Source: Actinacidiphila acidipaludis
GTDB lineage: Bacteria > Actinomycetota > Actinomycetes > Streptomycetales > Streptomycetaceae
Direction of reading: 5' to 3'
Length of the DNA stretch: 64,000 bases
NCBI RefSeq assembly: GCF_019890725.1
Contig: NZ_JAINZZ010000031.1
Coordinates: 1 to 64,000 of the forward strand
Shown here in pieces: positions 47,729-56,728 of this stretch (within the stretch, counting starts at the first letter, position 1; each line of letters opens with the position of its first letter). The notes below the pieces were generated by a model that searched no databases, had not been told where the DNA came from, and was given only the letters and a program-made list of their open reading frames with translations. The translations under genes were made by a program, and so were the position numbers.

Positions 47729-47903
47729 AACGTATGACCGGCCCGAGCCCGCGGGATCCGCGAGACCCGCGCGCTGAGTCCGGGAGTGCGGCGTGTAGCA
47801 CAACGGGCCTGCTTCCGGGCGGAGGTGCGCGAAATCGTACGGGGCGCGGACGGATGTTCTAGCGTGGTCGGCCGGGTGGAGGCCGAATCACGAGGGGTGC
47901 GGC

Positions 47904-48758
47904 GTGACGCAATGGGAGCCTTTGGCGGATCGCATCCCGGTGGACATGCGACGCCTGGCCACGCAGTTGCGCCGCATGAAGGACCGCGGCGGCCTGACCG
48001 TACCGGCGCTCGCGGCGCGCACCGCGCAGTCCGTCGAGTCCTGGGAACGCGCCCTGGCCGGGCGGCAGTTGCCGCCGCTGGACGCGGTGGAGGTGCTGGC
48101 CCAGGCGAGCGGCGCGGACTACGACCGGGTCGGCGCGCTGTGGAAGCTGGCCGAGCGGGCGTCGACGGGATCGGGTGACCGGGGCCGCGGCAAGCCGCTG
48201 CCGAACCCTGACCCGCTCGACCCGCTGGGCGCCGACGAGGGACTCCCGCGCCGCGGCCGCCGGCTGCTGCTGCTCGCCACCGTCGGCGTCCTGGCCGCCG
48301 CGGCCCTGGTCGCGGTGCTGCTCACCGCGGGCCCGAGCACCGGCCGCGTCCCGCCGGGCTCGGCCGGCCCGACGGTGACCGGCGTGGGCGTCCCCGAGGG
48401 AGGCACGCCACGCGCGCGGGGCACCGGGACCCCGAACCCGGGCGGCGGTCCGGGCCGCGCCACCACGACGGTCGGGCCCTCCGGCAGCGGCACCCCGGCG
48501 GGCGACCGGCCCTCGCCCGCGACGGAGTCGCTCTCCCCGGCCCCCGGCACGCCCACCGCGCCCGGCACCGGCGGCGCCTCGGGGAACGTCCCCGCCCCGC
48601 CGGGCGCGGGTACTCCGGGCGGCGGCCCGACCACCGCGCAACCTCCGTCGACCGGCGTCCCCTCCGCGCCGCCCAGCAGCTCGCCGTCCCCGAGCCCGAG
48701 CCCGGCCCACTCCCGGCTCTGCCTCGGCCTGATCGTGCTCGGCGTCTGCATCGGCTGA
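47904..48758 (+). CDS. Helix-turn-helix membrane protein with secreted-side Pro/Gly/Thr-rich tail
   Basis: 284 residues. A Cro/C1-like HTH (RRLATQLRRMKDRGGLTVPALAARTAQSVESW split over residues 16-47) is followed by a linker, one span (LLLLATVGVLAAAALVAVLL, about 117-137) and a low-complexity tail of Pro, Gly, Thr and Ser ending in LCLGLIVLGVCIG. The layout (cytoplasmic DNA-binding head, external tail) resembles RodZ-like or sigma-regulator proteins, but I cannot assign a role. GTG 47904 has CGAGGGG about 9 bases upstream; TAGCGT at 47860-47865 may be its -10. Confidence 0.78.
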   Translation: MTQWEPLADRIPVDMRRLATQLRRMKDRGGLTVPALAARTAQSVESWERALAGRQLPPLDAVEVLAQASGADYDRVGALWKLAERASTGSGDRGRGKPLPNPDPLDPLGADEGLPRRGRRLLLLATVGVLAAAALVAVLLTAGPSTGRVPPGSAGPTVTGVGVPEGGTPRARGTGTPNPGGGPGRATTTVGPSGSGTPAGDRPSPATESLSPAPGTPTAPGTGGASGNVPAPPGAGTPGGGPTTAQPPSTGVPSAPPSSSPSPSPSPAHSRLCLGLIVLGVCIG

Positions 48759-48923
48759 CGGCGGCCTCGCGCCCGCCCCCGCCGAATCGACGTACGGCCC
48801 CGTGGATCAGCCCGTGCCGAACCGCTTGGCGGCCCCCGCGGACCCGCCCCCGCCGAACCGTTTCCGCGGTATCCGGTGACCGTCACCACACGACCGCGCG
48901 TCGAGGCGGCGGGCCGCGCGCGA

Positions 48924-48929
48924 TAGCCT
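48924..48929 (+). promoter_or_regulatory. mdh -10 element
   Basis: TAGCCT, 116 bases before the mdh ATG at 49040, and 5 bases before an in-frame ATG at 48935. Confidence 0.45.
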
Positions 48930-49039
48930 GACGGATGGCTCTCTTGACGCCGAGAGATCCACGTGAAGGGCCGCTCGGGCCACTGCCGGGGCGACCGCAA
49001 CCCGCCGCAGCACACCGCAGCAAAGGCCAGGAGAAGGCA

Positions 49040-50029
49040 ATGACTCGCACTCCCGTCAACGTCACCGTCACCGGAGCGGCCGGCCAGATCGGCTACGCCC
49101 TGCTCTTCCGCATCGCCTCGGGCCACCTGCTCGGCGCGGACGTGCCGGTGAAGCTCCGGCTGCTGGAGATCCCGCAGGGCCTGAAGGCCGCCGAGGGCAC
49201 CGCGATGGAGCTGGACGACGCCGCCTTCCCGCTGCTGCGCGGCATCGACATCACCGACGACCCGAACGTCGCCTTCGACGGCGCGAACGTCGCGCTGCTG
49301 GTCGGCGCCCGCCCCCGCACCAAGGGCATGGAGCGCGGCGACCTGCTGGAGGCCAACGGCGGCATCTTCAAGCCGCAGGGCAAGGCCATCAACGACCACG
49401 CGGCCGACGACATCAAGGTCCTGGTCGTCGGCAACCCGGCGAACACCAACGCGCTGATCGCCCAGTCCAACGCCCCGGACGTCCCGGCCGAGCGCTTCAC
49501 CGCGATGACCCGCCTGGACCACAACCGCGCCATCGCGCAGCTCGCGAAGAAGACCGGTGCGCAGGTCGCGGACATCAAGCGCCTCACCATCTGGGGCAAC
49601 CACTCCGCGACGCAGTACCCGGACATCTTCCACGCGGAGGTCGCCGGCAAGAACGCCGCCGAGGTCGTGGGCGACGAGCAGTGGCTGGCCGACACCTTCA
49701 TCCCGACCGTCGCCAAGCGCGGCGCCGCCATCATCGAGGCCCGTGGCGCCTCCTCGGCCGCCTCCGCCGCGTCCGCCGCGCTTGACCACGTCCACACCTG
49801 GGTGAACGGCACCGCCGACGGCGACTGGACCTCCATGGGCATCGTGTCCGACGGCTCCTACGGTGTGCCGGAGGGCCTGATCTCCTCGTTCCCGGTCACC
49901 ACCAAGGACGGCGCCTTCGAGATCGTCCAGGGCCTGGACATCAACGAGTTCTCGCGGACCCGCATCGAGGCGTCCGTCAAGGAGCTCGAGGAGGAGCGCG
50001 CCGCGGTGCGCGAGCTCGGCCTGATCTGA
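49040..50029 (+). CDS. mdh: Malate dehydrogenase
   Basis: 329 residues, cytosolic-type NAD malate dehydrogenase of the TCA cycle. The Rossmann loop is TGAAGQIGYALLFRIASG, the substrate-loop arginines are in GARPRTKGMERGD, and the catalytic pair is in TRLDHNRA and the His of IWGNHSATQYPD. ATG 49040 follows GGAGAAGG and matches the usual family start. The frame remains open up to an ATG at 48935 directly behind TAGCCT, which would add 35 residues if a leaderless form exists. Confidence 0.97.
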   Translation: MTRTPVNVTVTGAAGQIGYALLFRIASGHLLGADVPVKLRLLEIPQGLKAAEGTAMELDDAAFPLLRGIDITDDPNVAFDGANVALLVGARPRTKGMERGDLLEANGGIFKPQGKAINDHAADDIKVLVVGNPANTNALIAQSNAPDVPAERFTAMTRLDHNRAIAQLAKKTGAQVADIKRLTIWGNHSATQYPDIFHAEVAGKNAAEVVGDEQWLADTFIPTVAKRGAAIIEARGASSAASAASAALDHVHTWVNGTADGDWTSMGIVSDGSYGVPEGLISSFPVTTKDGAFEIVQGLDINEFSRTRIEASVKELEEERAAVRELGLI

Positions 50030-50097
50030 CGCATTGCAGCATTGCAGCAGCGCGGCGACGACGCATTGCCGCGTCCGGCTCGTACGCCTGAGCCGGG

Positions 50098-50131
50098 GTA
50101 AGGGGCGCCGCCTTTTGGTGGCGCCCCTTAC
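50098..50131 (+). terminator. mdh terminator
   Basis: A 15-base arm (50098-50112) pairs with 50117-50131 with one G-T pair; the loop is TTTT. It also faces the end of the convergent MocR gene. Confidence 0.8.
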
Positions 50132-50188
50132 GTATGCGCCGGGTCCCGGTCCTCATCCGCCGGGCCCGGGTCATCCGCCGGGCCCGGG

Positions 50189-51667
50189 TCACCCGCCGGC
50201 GGCCCCCCTGGTCGTCAGCACCTCGCAGAGCAGGTCCACCGCGCCGCTGAACGCGTGCTCCGGCGGGGTGCCGTAGCCGATGACGAGGGCGGGCGGTGTG
50301 CCGGGCGGCGCGCCGAAGGCGTCCAGTCCGCCGAGCGCCAGGCCCCGGGCGTGCGCCCTGGTGACGACCTCGGCCAACGTTCCTGCCTCGGGCGGCAGTT
50401 CGACGAGCATGTGCAGCCCGGCCGCGATCCCGGAGACCCGCGCGCCCGGCACCCGCTCGGCCAGCGCCGCCACCATGCGGTCGCGCCGCTCCCGGTAGTG
50501 CAGCCGCATCCGCCGCACATGGCGGTCGTAGCCGCCGGACTCGATGAACTCCGCGAGCGTCAACTGCTCCAGCACCGGCGACTGGTGGTCCGCCAGCCGC
50601 TTCTCCCTGACCACCGCGTCCAGCAGGTGCGGCGGCACGGCGATCCAGGCCAGCCGCAGCGCCGGGGCCAGGCTCTTGCTCGCGGTGCCGGCGTAGACGA
50701 CGTGATCGGGTGCGAGCCCCTGCAGCGCGCCGATCGGCTGCCGGTCGTAGCGGAACTCGCCGTCGTAGTCGTCCTCGACGATGATGCCGCCGGTCGCGCG
50801 GGCCCACGCGGTGACCGCGGTCCTGCGCCCGGGCGACAACCGCACCCCCATCGGGAAGTGGTGAGCGGGCGTCAGCACGGCCGCGGCGACGTCGGCGCCC
50901 GCGCGTTCCAGGCCCTCGATCCGGGCTCCGTCGGCGTCGACGGGCAGCGGCACCGTGGCCAGGCCCGCGGCCGTCAGCAGGGTGCGCAGATCGGGCAGTC
51001 CGACGGCCTCCACCGCGATCCGGCGGGCGCCTCGGGCGCGGAGCACCCGGGCCAGCAGGCCGACCGCCTGGACGTAGCCGGTGCAGATCACCAGCCGGTC
51101 GGGGTCGGTGCGCACGCCCCTGACGCGGGCGAGGTAGCCGGCCAGCGCGGTGCGCAGTTCGGGGCGGCCGCGCGGATCGGCGTAGCCGAACGCCTCGTTG
51201 GGCGCCGCGACCAGCGCGCGGCGGGCGGCGGCCGCCCACGCGGTGCGCGGGAAGGACGACAGGTCGGGGGAGCCCGGCCACAGCACGTACGGCAGTCGGG
51301 TGGCGAAGGGCACGAGGTCGGCGCGTCCGGTCCGCGGCCCCTCCACGGCCCCCGCCGCGGCCGACGGGCCCGCGGGCGGAAGGTTGTGCGGGGCCGGGCG
51401 GTCGGCGACCCGCGTGCCCGAGCCCTGGCGGGCGGTGAGCCAGCCCTCGGCCACCAGCTGCCCGTACGCGTCGGCGACGGTGTTGCGGGCCACGCCCAGG
51501 TCCTTGGCGAGCACGCGGCTCGACGGCAGCCGGCTGCCGGGGGTGAGCCGGCCCTCGCGGACGGCCTCGCGCAGCGCCTCCTCCAGGGCGGCCCGCGAGT
51601 GCCGGCCCGCCAGGTCGAGGAGCAGGTCGTAGGTGCCGCCGCGTCCGGAAGTGGCCCACTGGTACAT
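50189..51667 (-). CDS. MocR/GntR-family regulator with aminotransferase-like domain
   Basis: 492 residues. An N-terminal GntR winged helix (LREAVREGRLTPGSRLPSSR, then DLGVARNTVADAYGQLVAEGW) is joined to a type I aminotransferase-fold domain with the PLP lysine in AGTASKSLAPALRLAW and VEDDYDGEFRYD. MocR proteins such as PdxR and GabR sense PLP or amino compounds. It is divergent from the AhpD-like gene with only 49 bases between starts, so that gene is the likely target. No pdxS/pdxT gene is adjacent, so a PdxR role is not supported here. Confidence 0.9.
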   Translation of the reverse strand: MYQWATSGRGGTYDLLLDLAGRHSRAALEEALREAVREGRLTPGSRLPSSRVLAKDLGVARNTVADAYGQLVAEGWLTARQGSGTRVADRPAPHNLPPAGPSAAAGAVEGPRTGRADLVPFATRLPYVLWPGSPDLSSFPRTAWAAAARRALVAAPNEAFGYADPRGRPELRTALAGYLARVRGVRTDPDRLVICTGYVQAVGLLARVLRARGARRIAVEAVGLPDLRTLLTAAGLATVPLPVDADGARIEGLERAGADVAAAVLTPAHHFPMGVRLSPGRRTAVTAWARATGGIIVEDDYDGEFRYDRQPIGALQGLAPDHVVYAGTASKSLAPALRLAWIAVPPHLLDAVVREKRLADHQSPVLEQLTLAEFIESGGYDRHVRRMRLHYRERRDRMVAALAERVPGARVSGIAAGLHMLVELPPEAGTLAEVVTRAHARGLALGGLDAFGAPPGTPPALVIGYGTPPEHAFSGAVDLLCEVLTTRGAAGG

Positions 51668-51716
51668 AAGGCAAGTGGACCATGGGACGGAGCCATTGCG
51701 CCTCTACGGTGGGAGC

Positions 51717-52235
51717 ATGACGACGATCTCCGAGACCGCGACCGAGACCACGACTGCGACCACCGTCCCCGCCGACGCGCCCGTGCCCGCGCCTGCCCCG
51801 CGGATCAACCTGATGGACAACGCGCCGGACTTCTACCAGGCGATGTTCGCGCTGGACAAGGCCGCGGCGAAGGGCCTCGACCCCGTCGTGCGCGAGCTGG
51901 TGCGGGTCCGCGTCTCGCAGCTCAACGGCTGCGCCTACTGCGTCGACAAGCACAGCGCCGACGCCCGGGCGCTCGGTCTGTCGGAGCAGAAGCTCTACGG
52001 GGTCACGGTGTGGCGCGAGACGCCGTTCTTCACCGCCCGCGAGCGGGCCGCGCTGGCCCTGGCCGAGGCGGTCACCGGGCTCGGCGCCCATGGTGTGCCC
52101 GACGGCGTCTACGACGAGGCGGCCGCGCTGTTCGACGAGAAGGAGCTGCCGCGGCTGATCGCCATGTGTGTGACCATGAACGCGTGGAACCGGATCGGCG
52201 TGACCTGCCGGATGTCGCCGGCCACGCGGGCGTAG
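51717..52235 (+). CDS. AhpD-like carboxymuconolactone decarboxylase family protein
   Basis: 172 residues. The redox motif CxxCxxxH is present as NGCAYCVDKHSADA (about residues 76-83), which in AhpD relatives acts in peroxide defence. The N-terminus is Thr/Ala/Pro-rich. ATG 51717 follows GGGAG; TACGGT at 51704-51709 is very close, so the RBS may lie only partly within the mRNA. Divergent from the MocR regulator, which probably controls it. Confidence 0.88.
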   Translation: MTTISETATETTTATTVPADAPVPAPAPRINLMDNAPDFYQAMFALDKAAAKGLDPVVRELVRVRVSQLNGCAYCVDKHSADARALGLSEQKLYGVTVWRETPFFTARERAALALAEAVTGLGAHGVPDGVYDEAAALFDEKELPRLIAMCVTMNAWNRIGVTCRMSPATRA

Positions 52236-52255
52236 CCCTCGCGGGCCGGGGGGCT

Positions 52256-53191
52256 TCAGTCGGCGCGGCCCCGGGCCGGGTGGGTGTCGGGGGCCGCGTC
52301 CTCGTCCTCCCCGGCGGGGTGGGTGTCGCGGCCCGGGGTCCCGGCCGGTTCCGCGGGCGGGGGCGGCGCGACCTCGCCGAAGCGCGCGAGGACCAGCGCG
52401 CCCAGGACGGCCAGCACGAAGCCCGCGACGGCGACGGGGGTCCAGCCGGCCCGGGTCCGGTCGCCCAGGGCCAGTACGCCCACCAGCGCCGGGCCGATCG
52501 TCTCGCCGATCACCATGCCCGCGGTGGCCGCGGTGACCGAGCCGCGCTGCAGCGCCGAGGTCAGCAGCAGGAAGGCGGCGCCGCCGCCGAGCACCACCGC
52601 GTACAGCGCGGGGTTGGCGAAGAGTGCGCCCGGGGAGAGGCTGTCGATCAGCCGTACCGCGACCTCGACGACGCCGAAGCCGAAGCCCGCGCCGAGACCG
52701 AGGATGGCGGCGCGCGGCCGGTCCGGCAGCCGGCCGGCCGCCCAGCCGATCAGCAGCACGGCTCCGGCGGCGGCGAGCGTCGACCAGCGCAGGGCCGTGC
52801 CCCCGTGGCCGCCGCCCTCGGCGCCGGAGGACAGGCCGAGCAGGGCCAGGCCGCCGCACACCGCGCCCACGGCGGCCCACTCGGGGCGGGACAGCCGGGT
52901 GTGCAGCATGCGGCTCGCGCCGATCGCGGTCACCGCGAGGCTGGCGGCCAGCGCGGCGCCCACCGTGTAGATGGGGAGGGTGCGGAGGGCGACCAGTTCG
53001 AAGAGGAAGCCGACGCCGTCGAGGGCGAGGCCGAACAGGTAGGTCCACTGCCGGACCGCCCGGGCCAGCAGGCGGGTGTCCACGCCGGAGCCCGAACCGG
53101 GCGCGCTCGCCCGGGCGCCCGCGGCCTGCAGGACCGAGGCCACCCCGAAACACAGGCTCGCGCCGAGCGCCGCCACCATTCCCCAAAGCAC
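52256..53191 (-). CDS. EamA/DMT-superfamily transporter-like membrane protein
   Basis: 311 residues with about nine to ten spans in two halves, beginning WGMVAALGASLCFGVASVLQ, and a hydrophilic Pro/Asp-rich C-terminal tail. The layout fits drug/metabolite transporters; the substrate is unknown. GTG 53191 is used (AAGGTGGGG upstream), with ATG 53179 as alternative. The end is 20 bases from the convergent AhpD-like gene, with no room for a separate terminator. Confidence 0.82.
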   Translation of the reverse strand: MLWGMVAALGASLCFGVASVLQAAGARASAPGSGSGVDTRLLARAVRQWTYLFGLALDGVGFLFELVALRTLPIYTVGAALAASLAVTAIGASRMLHTRLSRPEWAAVGAVCGGLALLGLSSGAEGGGHGGTALRWSTLAAAGAVLLIGWAAGRLPDRPRAAILGLGAGFGFGVVEVAVRLIDSLSPGALFANPALYAVVLGGGAAFLLLTSALQRGSVTAATAGMVIGETIGPALVGVLALGDRTRAGWTPVAVAGFVLAVLGALVLARFGEVAPPPPAEPAGTPGRDTHPAGEDEDAAPDTHPARGRAD

Positions 53192-53302
53192 GCCCCACCT
53201 TAAGCCGGTCGGGGTGCGCCGCGCGGCACCCCGTCACCGGCCGGTGCGGTGCCGTGCTGTGCCGTGCCGTGCGGCCGTCGGGGCCGCGGGGACCAGGAGG
53301 CG

Positions 53303-53339
53303 GCCCCCGCCGGCGGGACGGCCGGTCGCCGGCGGGGGC
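53303..53339 (-). terminator. rocD terminator
   Basis: GCCCCCGCCGGC (53303-53314) pairs perfectly with GCCGGCGGGGGC (53328-53339), 12 bp, loop 13, 11 bases past the rocD stop on the reverse strand. Confidence 0.7.
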
Positions 53340-53350
53340 GGCGTCCGCGG

Positions 53351-54598
53351 TCAGGAGGCCAGGGCGCTCCTGAGCTGGTCGAGCGACCAGTCGAGGTCCT
53401 CCTTGGTGATGACCAGCGGCGGGGCCAGGCGGATCGTGGAGCCGTGGGTGTCCTTGACCAGGACGCCACGTGCCAGCAGGCGCTCCGAGATCTCGCGGCC
53501 GGTGCCGAGCGCGGGGTCGATGTCGACCCCGGCCCACAGGCCGCGCCCGCGGATCCCGGTGACGCCGGACCCGGTGAGCGCGCCCAGTTCCCGGTGGAGG
53601 TGGGCGCCCAGCTCGGCCGCCCGCTCCTGGTACTCCCCGGTCCGCAGCATCGCGACGACCTCCAGGCCCACCGCGCAGGCCAGCGGGTTCCCGCCGAAGG
53701 TCGACCCGTGCTCGCCCGGCCGGAAGACCCCGAGGACCGCCTGCGACGACACCACCGCCGACACCGGGACCACGCCGCCGCCGAGCGCCTTGCCGAGCAC
53801 GTACACGTCAGGCACCACGTCCTCGTGCTCGCACGCGAAGGTGCGGCCGGTGCGGCCGAGGCCGGACTGGATCTCGTCCGCGACGAAGAGCACGTTCCGC
53901 TCGGCGGTCAGCCGCCGCACCCCGGCCAGGTAGCCGGGCGGCGGGACCAGCACGCCAGCCTCGCCCTGGATCGGCTCCAGCAGCACGGCCACGGTGTCGT
54001 CGTCGATCGCGGCCTCGACCGCCGCCAGGTCGCCGTAGGGCACGACCGTGAAACCGGGCGTGTAGGGCCCGAAGTCCGCCCGGGCGTCCGGGTCGGTGGA
54101 GAAGCTGACGATCGTGGTGGTGCGGCCGTGGAAGTTGTCCGCGGCCACGATGATCTTCGCCCGGCCGTCCGGCACGCCCTTGACCCGGTAGCCCCACTTG
54201 CGGGCGGTCTTGATCGCGGTCTCGACGGCCTCCGCGCCGGTGTTCATCGGCAGCACCGTCTCCATGCCGCACAGGTCGGCGAGTTCGGCGCAGAACGACG
54301 CGAACTTGTCGTGGTGGAAGGCGCGGGAGGTCAGGGTGACCCGTTCGAGCTGGGCCTTGGCGGCGGCGATCAGCCGCGGGTTGCCGTGGCCGAAGTTCAG
54401 CGCCGAGTAGCCGGCCAGCATGTCCAGGTAGCGGCGGCCCTCGACGTCCGTCATCCAGGCGCCTTCTGCGGTGGCGACGACGACGGGCAGCGGGTGGTAG
54501 TTGTGCGCGCTGTGCGCCTCGGCCGCCGCGATCTCGCGGTCGGTCGCGGTGGCTGCCGTAGCCCCCGGGGTGGTGGGGGTGCCGGAAGTGGTGGTCAC
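53351..54598 (-). CDS. rocD: Ornithine--oxo-acid aminotransferase
   Basis: 415 residues, class III PLP aminotransferase converting ornithine and 2-oxoglutarate to glutamate semialdehyde. Key segments: NYHPLPVVVATAEGAW, the phosphate site NTGAEAVETAIKTAR, DEIQSGLGRTG and the PLP lysine in VLGKALGGG, then EHGSTFGGNPLA. GTG 54598 follows CGGAG. It ends at a 12-bp hairpin. A DDAH-like partner (arginine deiminase family), often next to rocD in Streptomyces, is absent here. Confidence 0.94.
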   Translation of the reverse strand: MTTTSGTPTTPGATAATATDREIAAAEAHSAHNYHPLPVVVATAEGAWMTDVEGRRYLDMLAGYSALNFGHGNPRLIAAAKAQLERVTLTSRAFHHDKFASFCAELADLCGMETVLPMNTGAEAVETAIKTARKWGYRVKGVPDGRAKIIVAADNFHGRTTTIVSFSTDPDARADFGPYTPGFTVVPYGDLAAVEAAIDDDTVAVLLEPIQGEAGVLVPPPGYLAGVRRLTAERNVLFVADEIQSGLGRTGRTFACEHEDVVPDVYVLGKALGGGVVPVSAVVSSQAVLGVFRPGEHGSTFGGNPLACAVGLEVVAMLRTGEYQERAAELGAHLHRELGALTGSGVTGIRGRGLWAGVDIDPALGTGREISERLLARGVLVKDTHGSTIRLAPPLVITKEDLDWSLDQLRSALAS

Positions 54599-54901
54599 GT
54601 GCGTACTCCGTTCGTTGTGCGTCGGGAGCGAGCAGGAAGCCCGGGCGATCTGCGGCCTGCGACGGTGCGGGGTGGTGTCGGTCGGTGTCCCTGTCCGACG
54701 TGTCCGTCGGTTCTATCGTCGCTCGTCCGTGGTGGCGTGAAACCTTACGGCGGAACCCGCCCCCGCGCCGCCGATCCGGCGGAACCGTCCGCCCGCTGCC
54801 CCCGGCGCCGCGCCCGGTGCCGCCAGAACCTCCGCGGAGCCTCGTGCGCGCGCGGTCAGGAGGGGTGTGGAGCCGCGGCCCGCACCTGAGAGAATGGCGT
54901 C
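54599..54901. other. Divergent region between rocD and trpS
   Basis: About 300 bases without a supported gene. It has several overlapping GTCCG/CGGAC-type short repeats (54665-54715) and, for trpS, GAGAAT 6 bases before its ATG. No tryptophan leader peptide is evident. Confidence 0.4.
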
Positions 54902-55915
54902 ATGGCCTCTGAACGTCCCCGTGCCCTGTCCGGCATCCAGCCCACCGCCGGCTCCTTCCACCTGGGCAACTACCTGGGTGCGATCCGCCAGTACGTGGCG
55001 CTGCAGGAGACCCACGACGCGTTCTACATGGTCGTCGACCTGCACGCGATCACCGTGCCGCAGGACCCGGCGGCGCTGCGCGCCAACACGCGGCTGGCCG
55101 CCGCCCAGCTCCTGGCCGCGGGCCTGGACCCGGAGCGCTGCACCCTGTTCATCCAGAGCCATGTGCCCGAGCACGCGCAGCTCGCCTGGGTGATGAACTG
55201 CCTGACCGGGTTCGGCGAGGCGTCGCGGATGACGCAGTTCAAGGACAAGTCGGCGAAGCAGGGCGCGGACCGGGCCACCGTCGGCCTGTTCACGTACCCG
55301 ATCCTCCAGGTCGCGGACATCCTGCTGTACCAGGCGGACGCCGTCCCGGTCGGCGAGGACCAGCGCCAGCACGTGGAGCTGACCCGCGACCTGGCCGAGC
55401 GCTTCAACACCCGCTTCGGCCCGACGTTCACCGTGCCCGCCCCGCACATCGTGCGGGAGGTCGCCAAGATCTACGACCTGCAGGACCCGACGGCCAAGAT
55501 GAGCAAGTCGGCGGCCTCCCCGAAGGGCCTGGTCAACCTGCTCGACGACCCCAAGGCGTCGGCGAAGAAGTTCAAGAGCGCGGTGACCGACACGGACACG
55601 GTGATCCGCTTCGACGAGACGGACAAGCCGGGCATCAGCAATCTGCTCACGATTCACTCCGCCCTCACCGGCACCACTATCGCGGAACTTGAGGATCAGT
55701 ACGCCGGCAAGGGCTACGGTGCGCTCAAGACCGATCTCGCGGAGATCTTCGTGGCCTGGGTCACGCCGTTCCGCGAGCGGACGCAGGAGTACCTGGGGGA
55801 CCCGGAATCGCTCGACTCGGTGCTGGCCAAGGGGGCCGAGAAGGCGCGCGCGGTGGCGGCGGAGACGCTCGCGGCCACGTACGACCGGATCGGGTTTCTG
55901 CCCGCCAAGCACTGA
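54902..55915 (+). CDS. trpS: Tryptophanyl-tRNA synthetase
   Basis: 337 residues, class I synthetase with the HIGH-like signature in PTAGSFHLGNYLGA and KMSKS at about residues 199-203 (TAKMSKSAASPKG). GAGAAT six bases before ATG 54902 predicts a leaderless mRNA; no RBS is visible. Streptomyces often have two trpS genes, one linked to indolmycin resistance; this is the stand-alone one in the usual genomic place. Confidence 0.97.
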   Translation: MASERPRALSGIQPTAGSFHLGNYLGAIRQYVALQETHDAFYMVVDLHAITVPQDPAALRANTRLAAAQLLAAGLDPERCTLFIQSHVPEHAQLAWVMNCLTGFGEASRMTQFKDKSAKQGADRATVGLFTYPILQVADILLYQADAVPVGEDQRQHVELTRDLAERFNTRFGPTFTVPAPHIVREVAKIYDLQDPTAKMSKSAASPKGLVNLLDDPKASAKKFKSAVTDTDTVIRFDETDKPGISNLLTIHSALTGTTIAELEDQYAGKGYGALKTDLAEIFVAWVTPFRERTQEYLGDPESLDSVLAKGAEKARAVAAETLAATYDRIGFLPAKH

Positions 55916-56114
55916 CCGGCCCGGGGGCGGACGAGGGGGAGGACCCGCGGGGCTGTGACGCAAGTCGCTCCCGGCGGGCCCGAACGCGCGCGACACTGAG
56001 ACGGGGCGACTTGCCCCGGCGTGACCGAAGTGACCGGCCGCGCCGGTGACCGGCCGGAGACGGCGGGTCACGCTCGGCGAGTCCGGGGACTGATCTGGGA
56101 AGGGGTGAACGCAC

Positions 56115-56693
56115 GTGGCAGCGGACAGCACCACGATCGGCGTGTCCATCGCGGTCCCGGAGCCGTACGGGCGGCTGCTCCAGGAGCAGCGGGCCGGTTT
56201 CGGCGACCCGGTGGCCCATGCCATCCCCACCCACATCACCCTGCTGCCGCCCACCGAGGTCGCCATACCCGAACTGCCGCGGTTCGGGCTGCACCTGTCC
56301 CGGGTCGCCGCCCAGGGCCGGTCCTTCCCGATGCGCCTCGACGGCACCGACTCCTTCCGGCCGCTGTCGCCGGTGGTCTACGTGCGCGTCGCGGACGGCG
56401 CCCCGGCGTGCGCCGCGCTGCAGGAGGCCGTGCGGTCCGGGCCGCTGGCACGGGAGTTGCAGTTCCCGTACCACCCGCATGTCACCGTCGCCCACGGCAT
56501 CGCCGAGGAGGCGATGGACCGCGCGCAGGCCGAACTGGCGCACTTCACGGCGTCCTGGACGGCCAACGGCTTCGCCCTGTACGAGCAGGGCTCGGACGGG
56601 GTGTGGCGCAAGCTGCGGGACTACCCCTTCGGCAACGAGGAGCGCCCCGTCCTCCCCCATCAGCAGGGCGTCCACGCCGCCTCGCGGCGGTAG
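56115..56693 (+). CDS. 2'-5' RNA ligase family (2H phosphoesterase) protein
   Basis: 192 residues with the two histidine motifs of the 2H superfamily: THITLL (about residue 40) and HVTVAHG (about 121). Members act on 2'-5' linkages or cyclic phosphates; the substrate here is unknown. GTG 56115 follows GGGAAGGGG. It follows trpS by 199 bases on the same strand and converges on dprE2, 35 bases away. Confidence 0.88.
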   Translation: MAADSTTIGVSIAVPEPYGRLLQEQRAGFGDPVAHAIPTHITLLPPTEVAIPELPRFGLHLSRVAAQGRSFPMRLDGTDSFRPLSPVVYVRVADGAPACAALQEAVRSGPLARELQFPYHPHVTVAHGIAEEAMDRAQAELAHFTASWTANGFALYEQGSDGVWRKLRDYPFGNEERPVLPHQQGVHAASRR

Positions 56694-56728
56694 TCACCGC
56701 GGCTCGCTCCGGCCGGTGGGGGCACGCC

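Noticed and set aside
50189..51667. PdxR, regulator of PLP synthesis
   Set aside because: The fold fits MocR in general, but no pdxS/pdxT gene is adjacent; the neighbour is an AhpD-like gene.
54685..54912. Frame with two adjacent Trp codons before trpS, possible tryptophan leader peptide
   Set aside because: The frame runs on into trpS without an early stop or terminator, and a leaderless -10 stands right before trpS.
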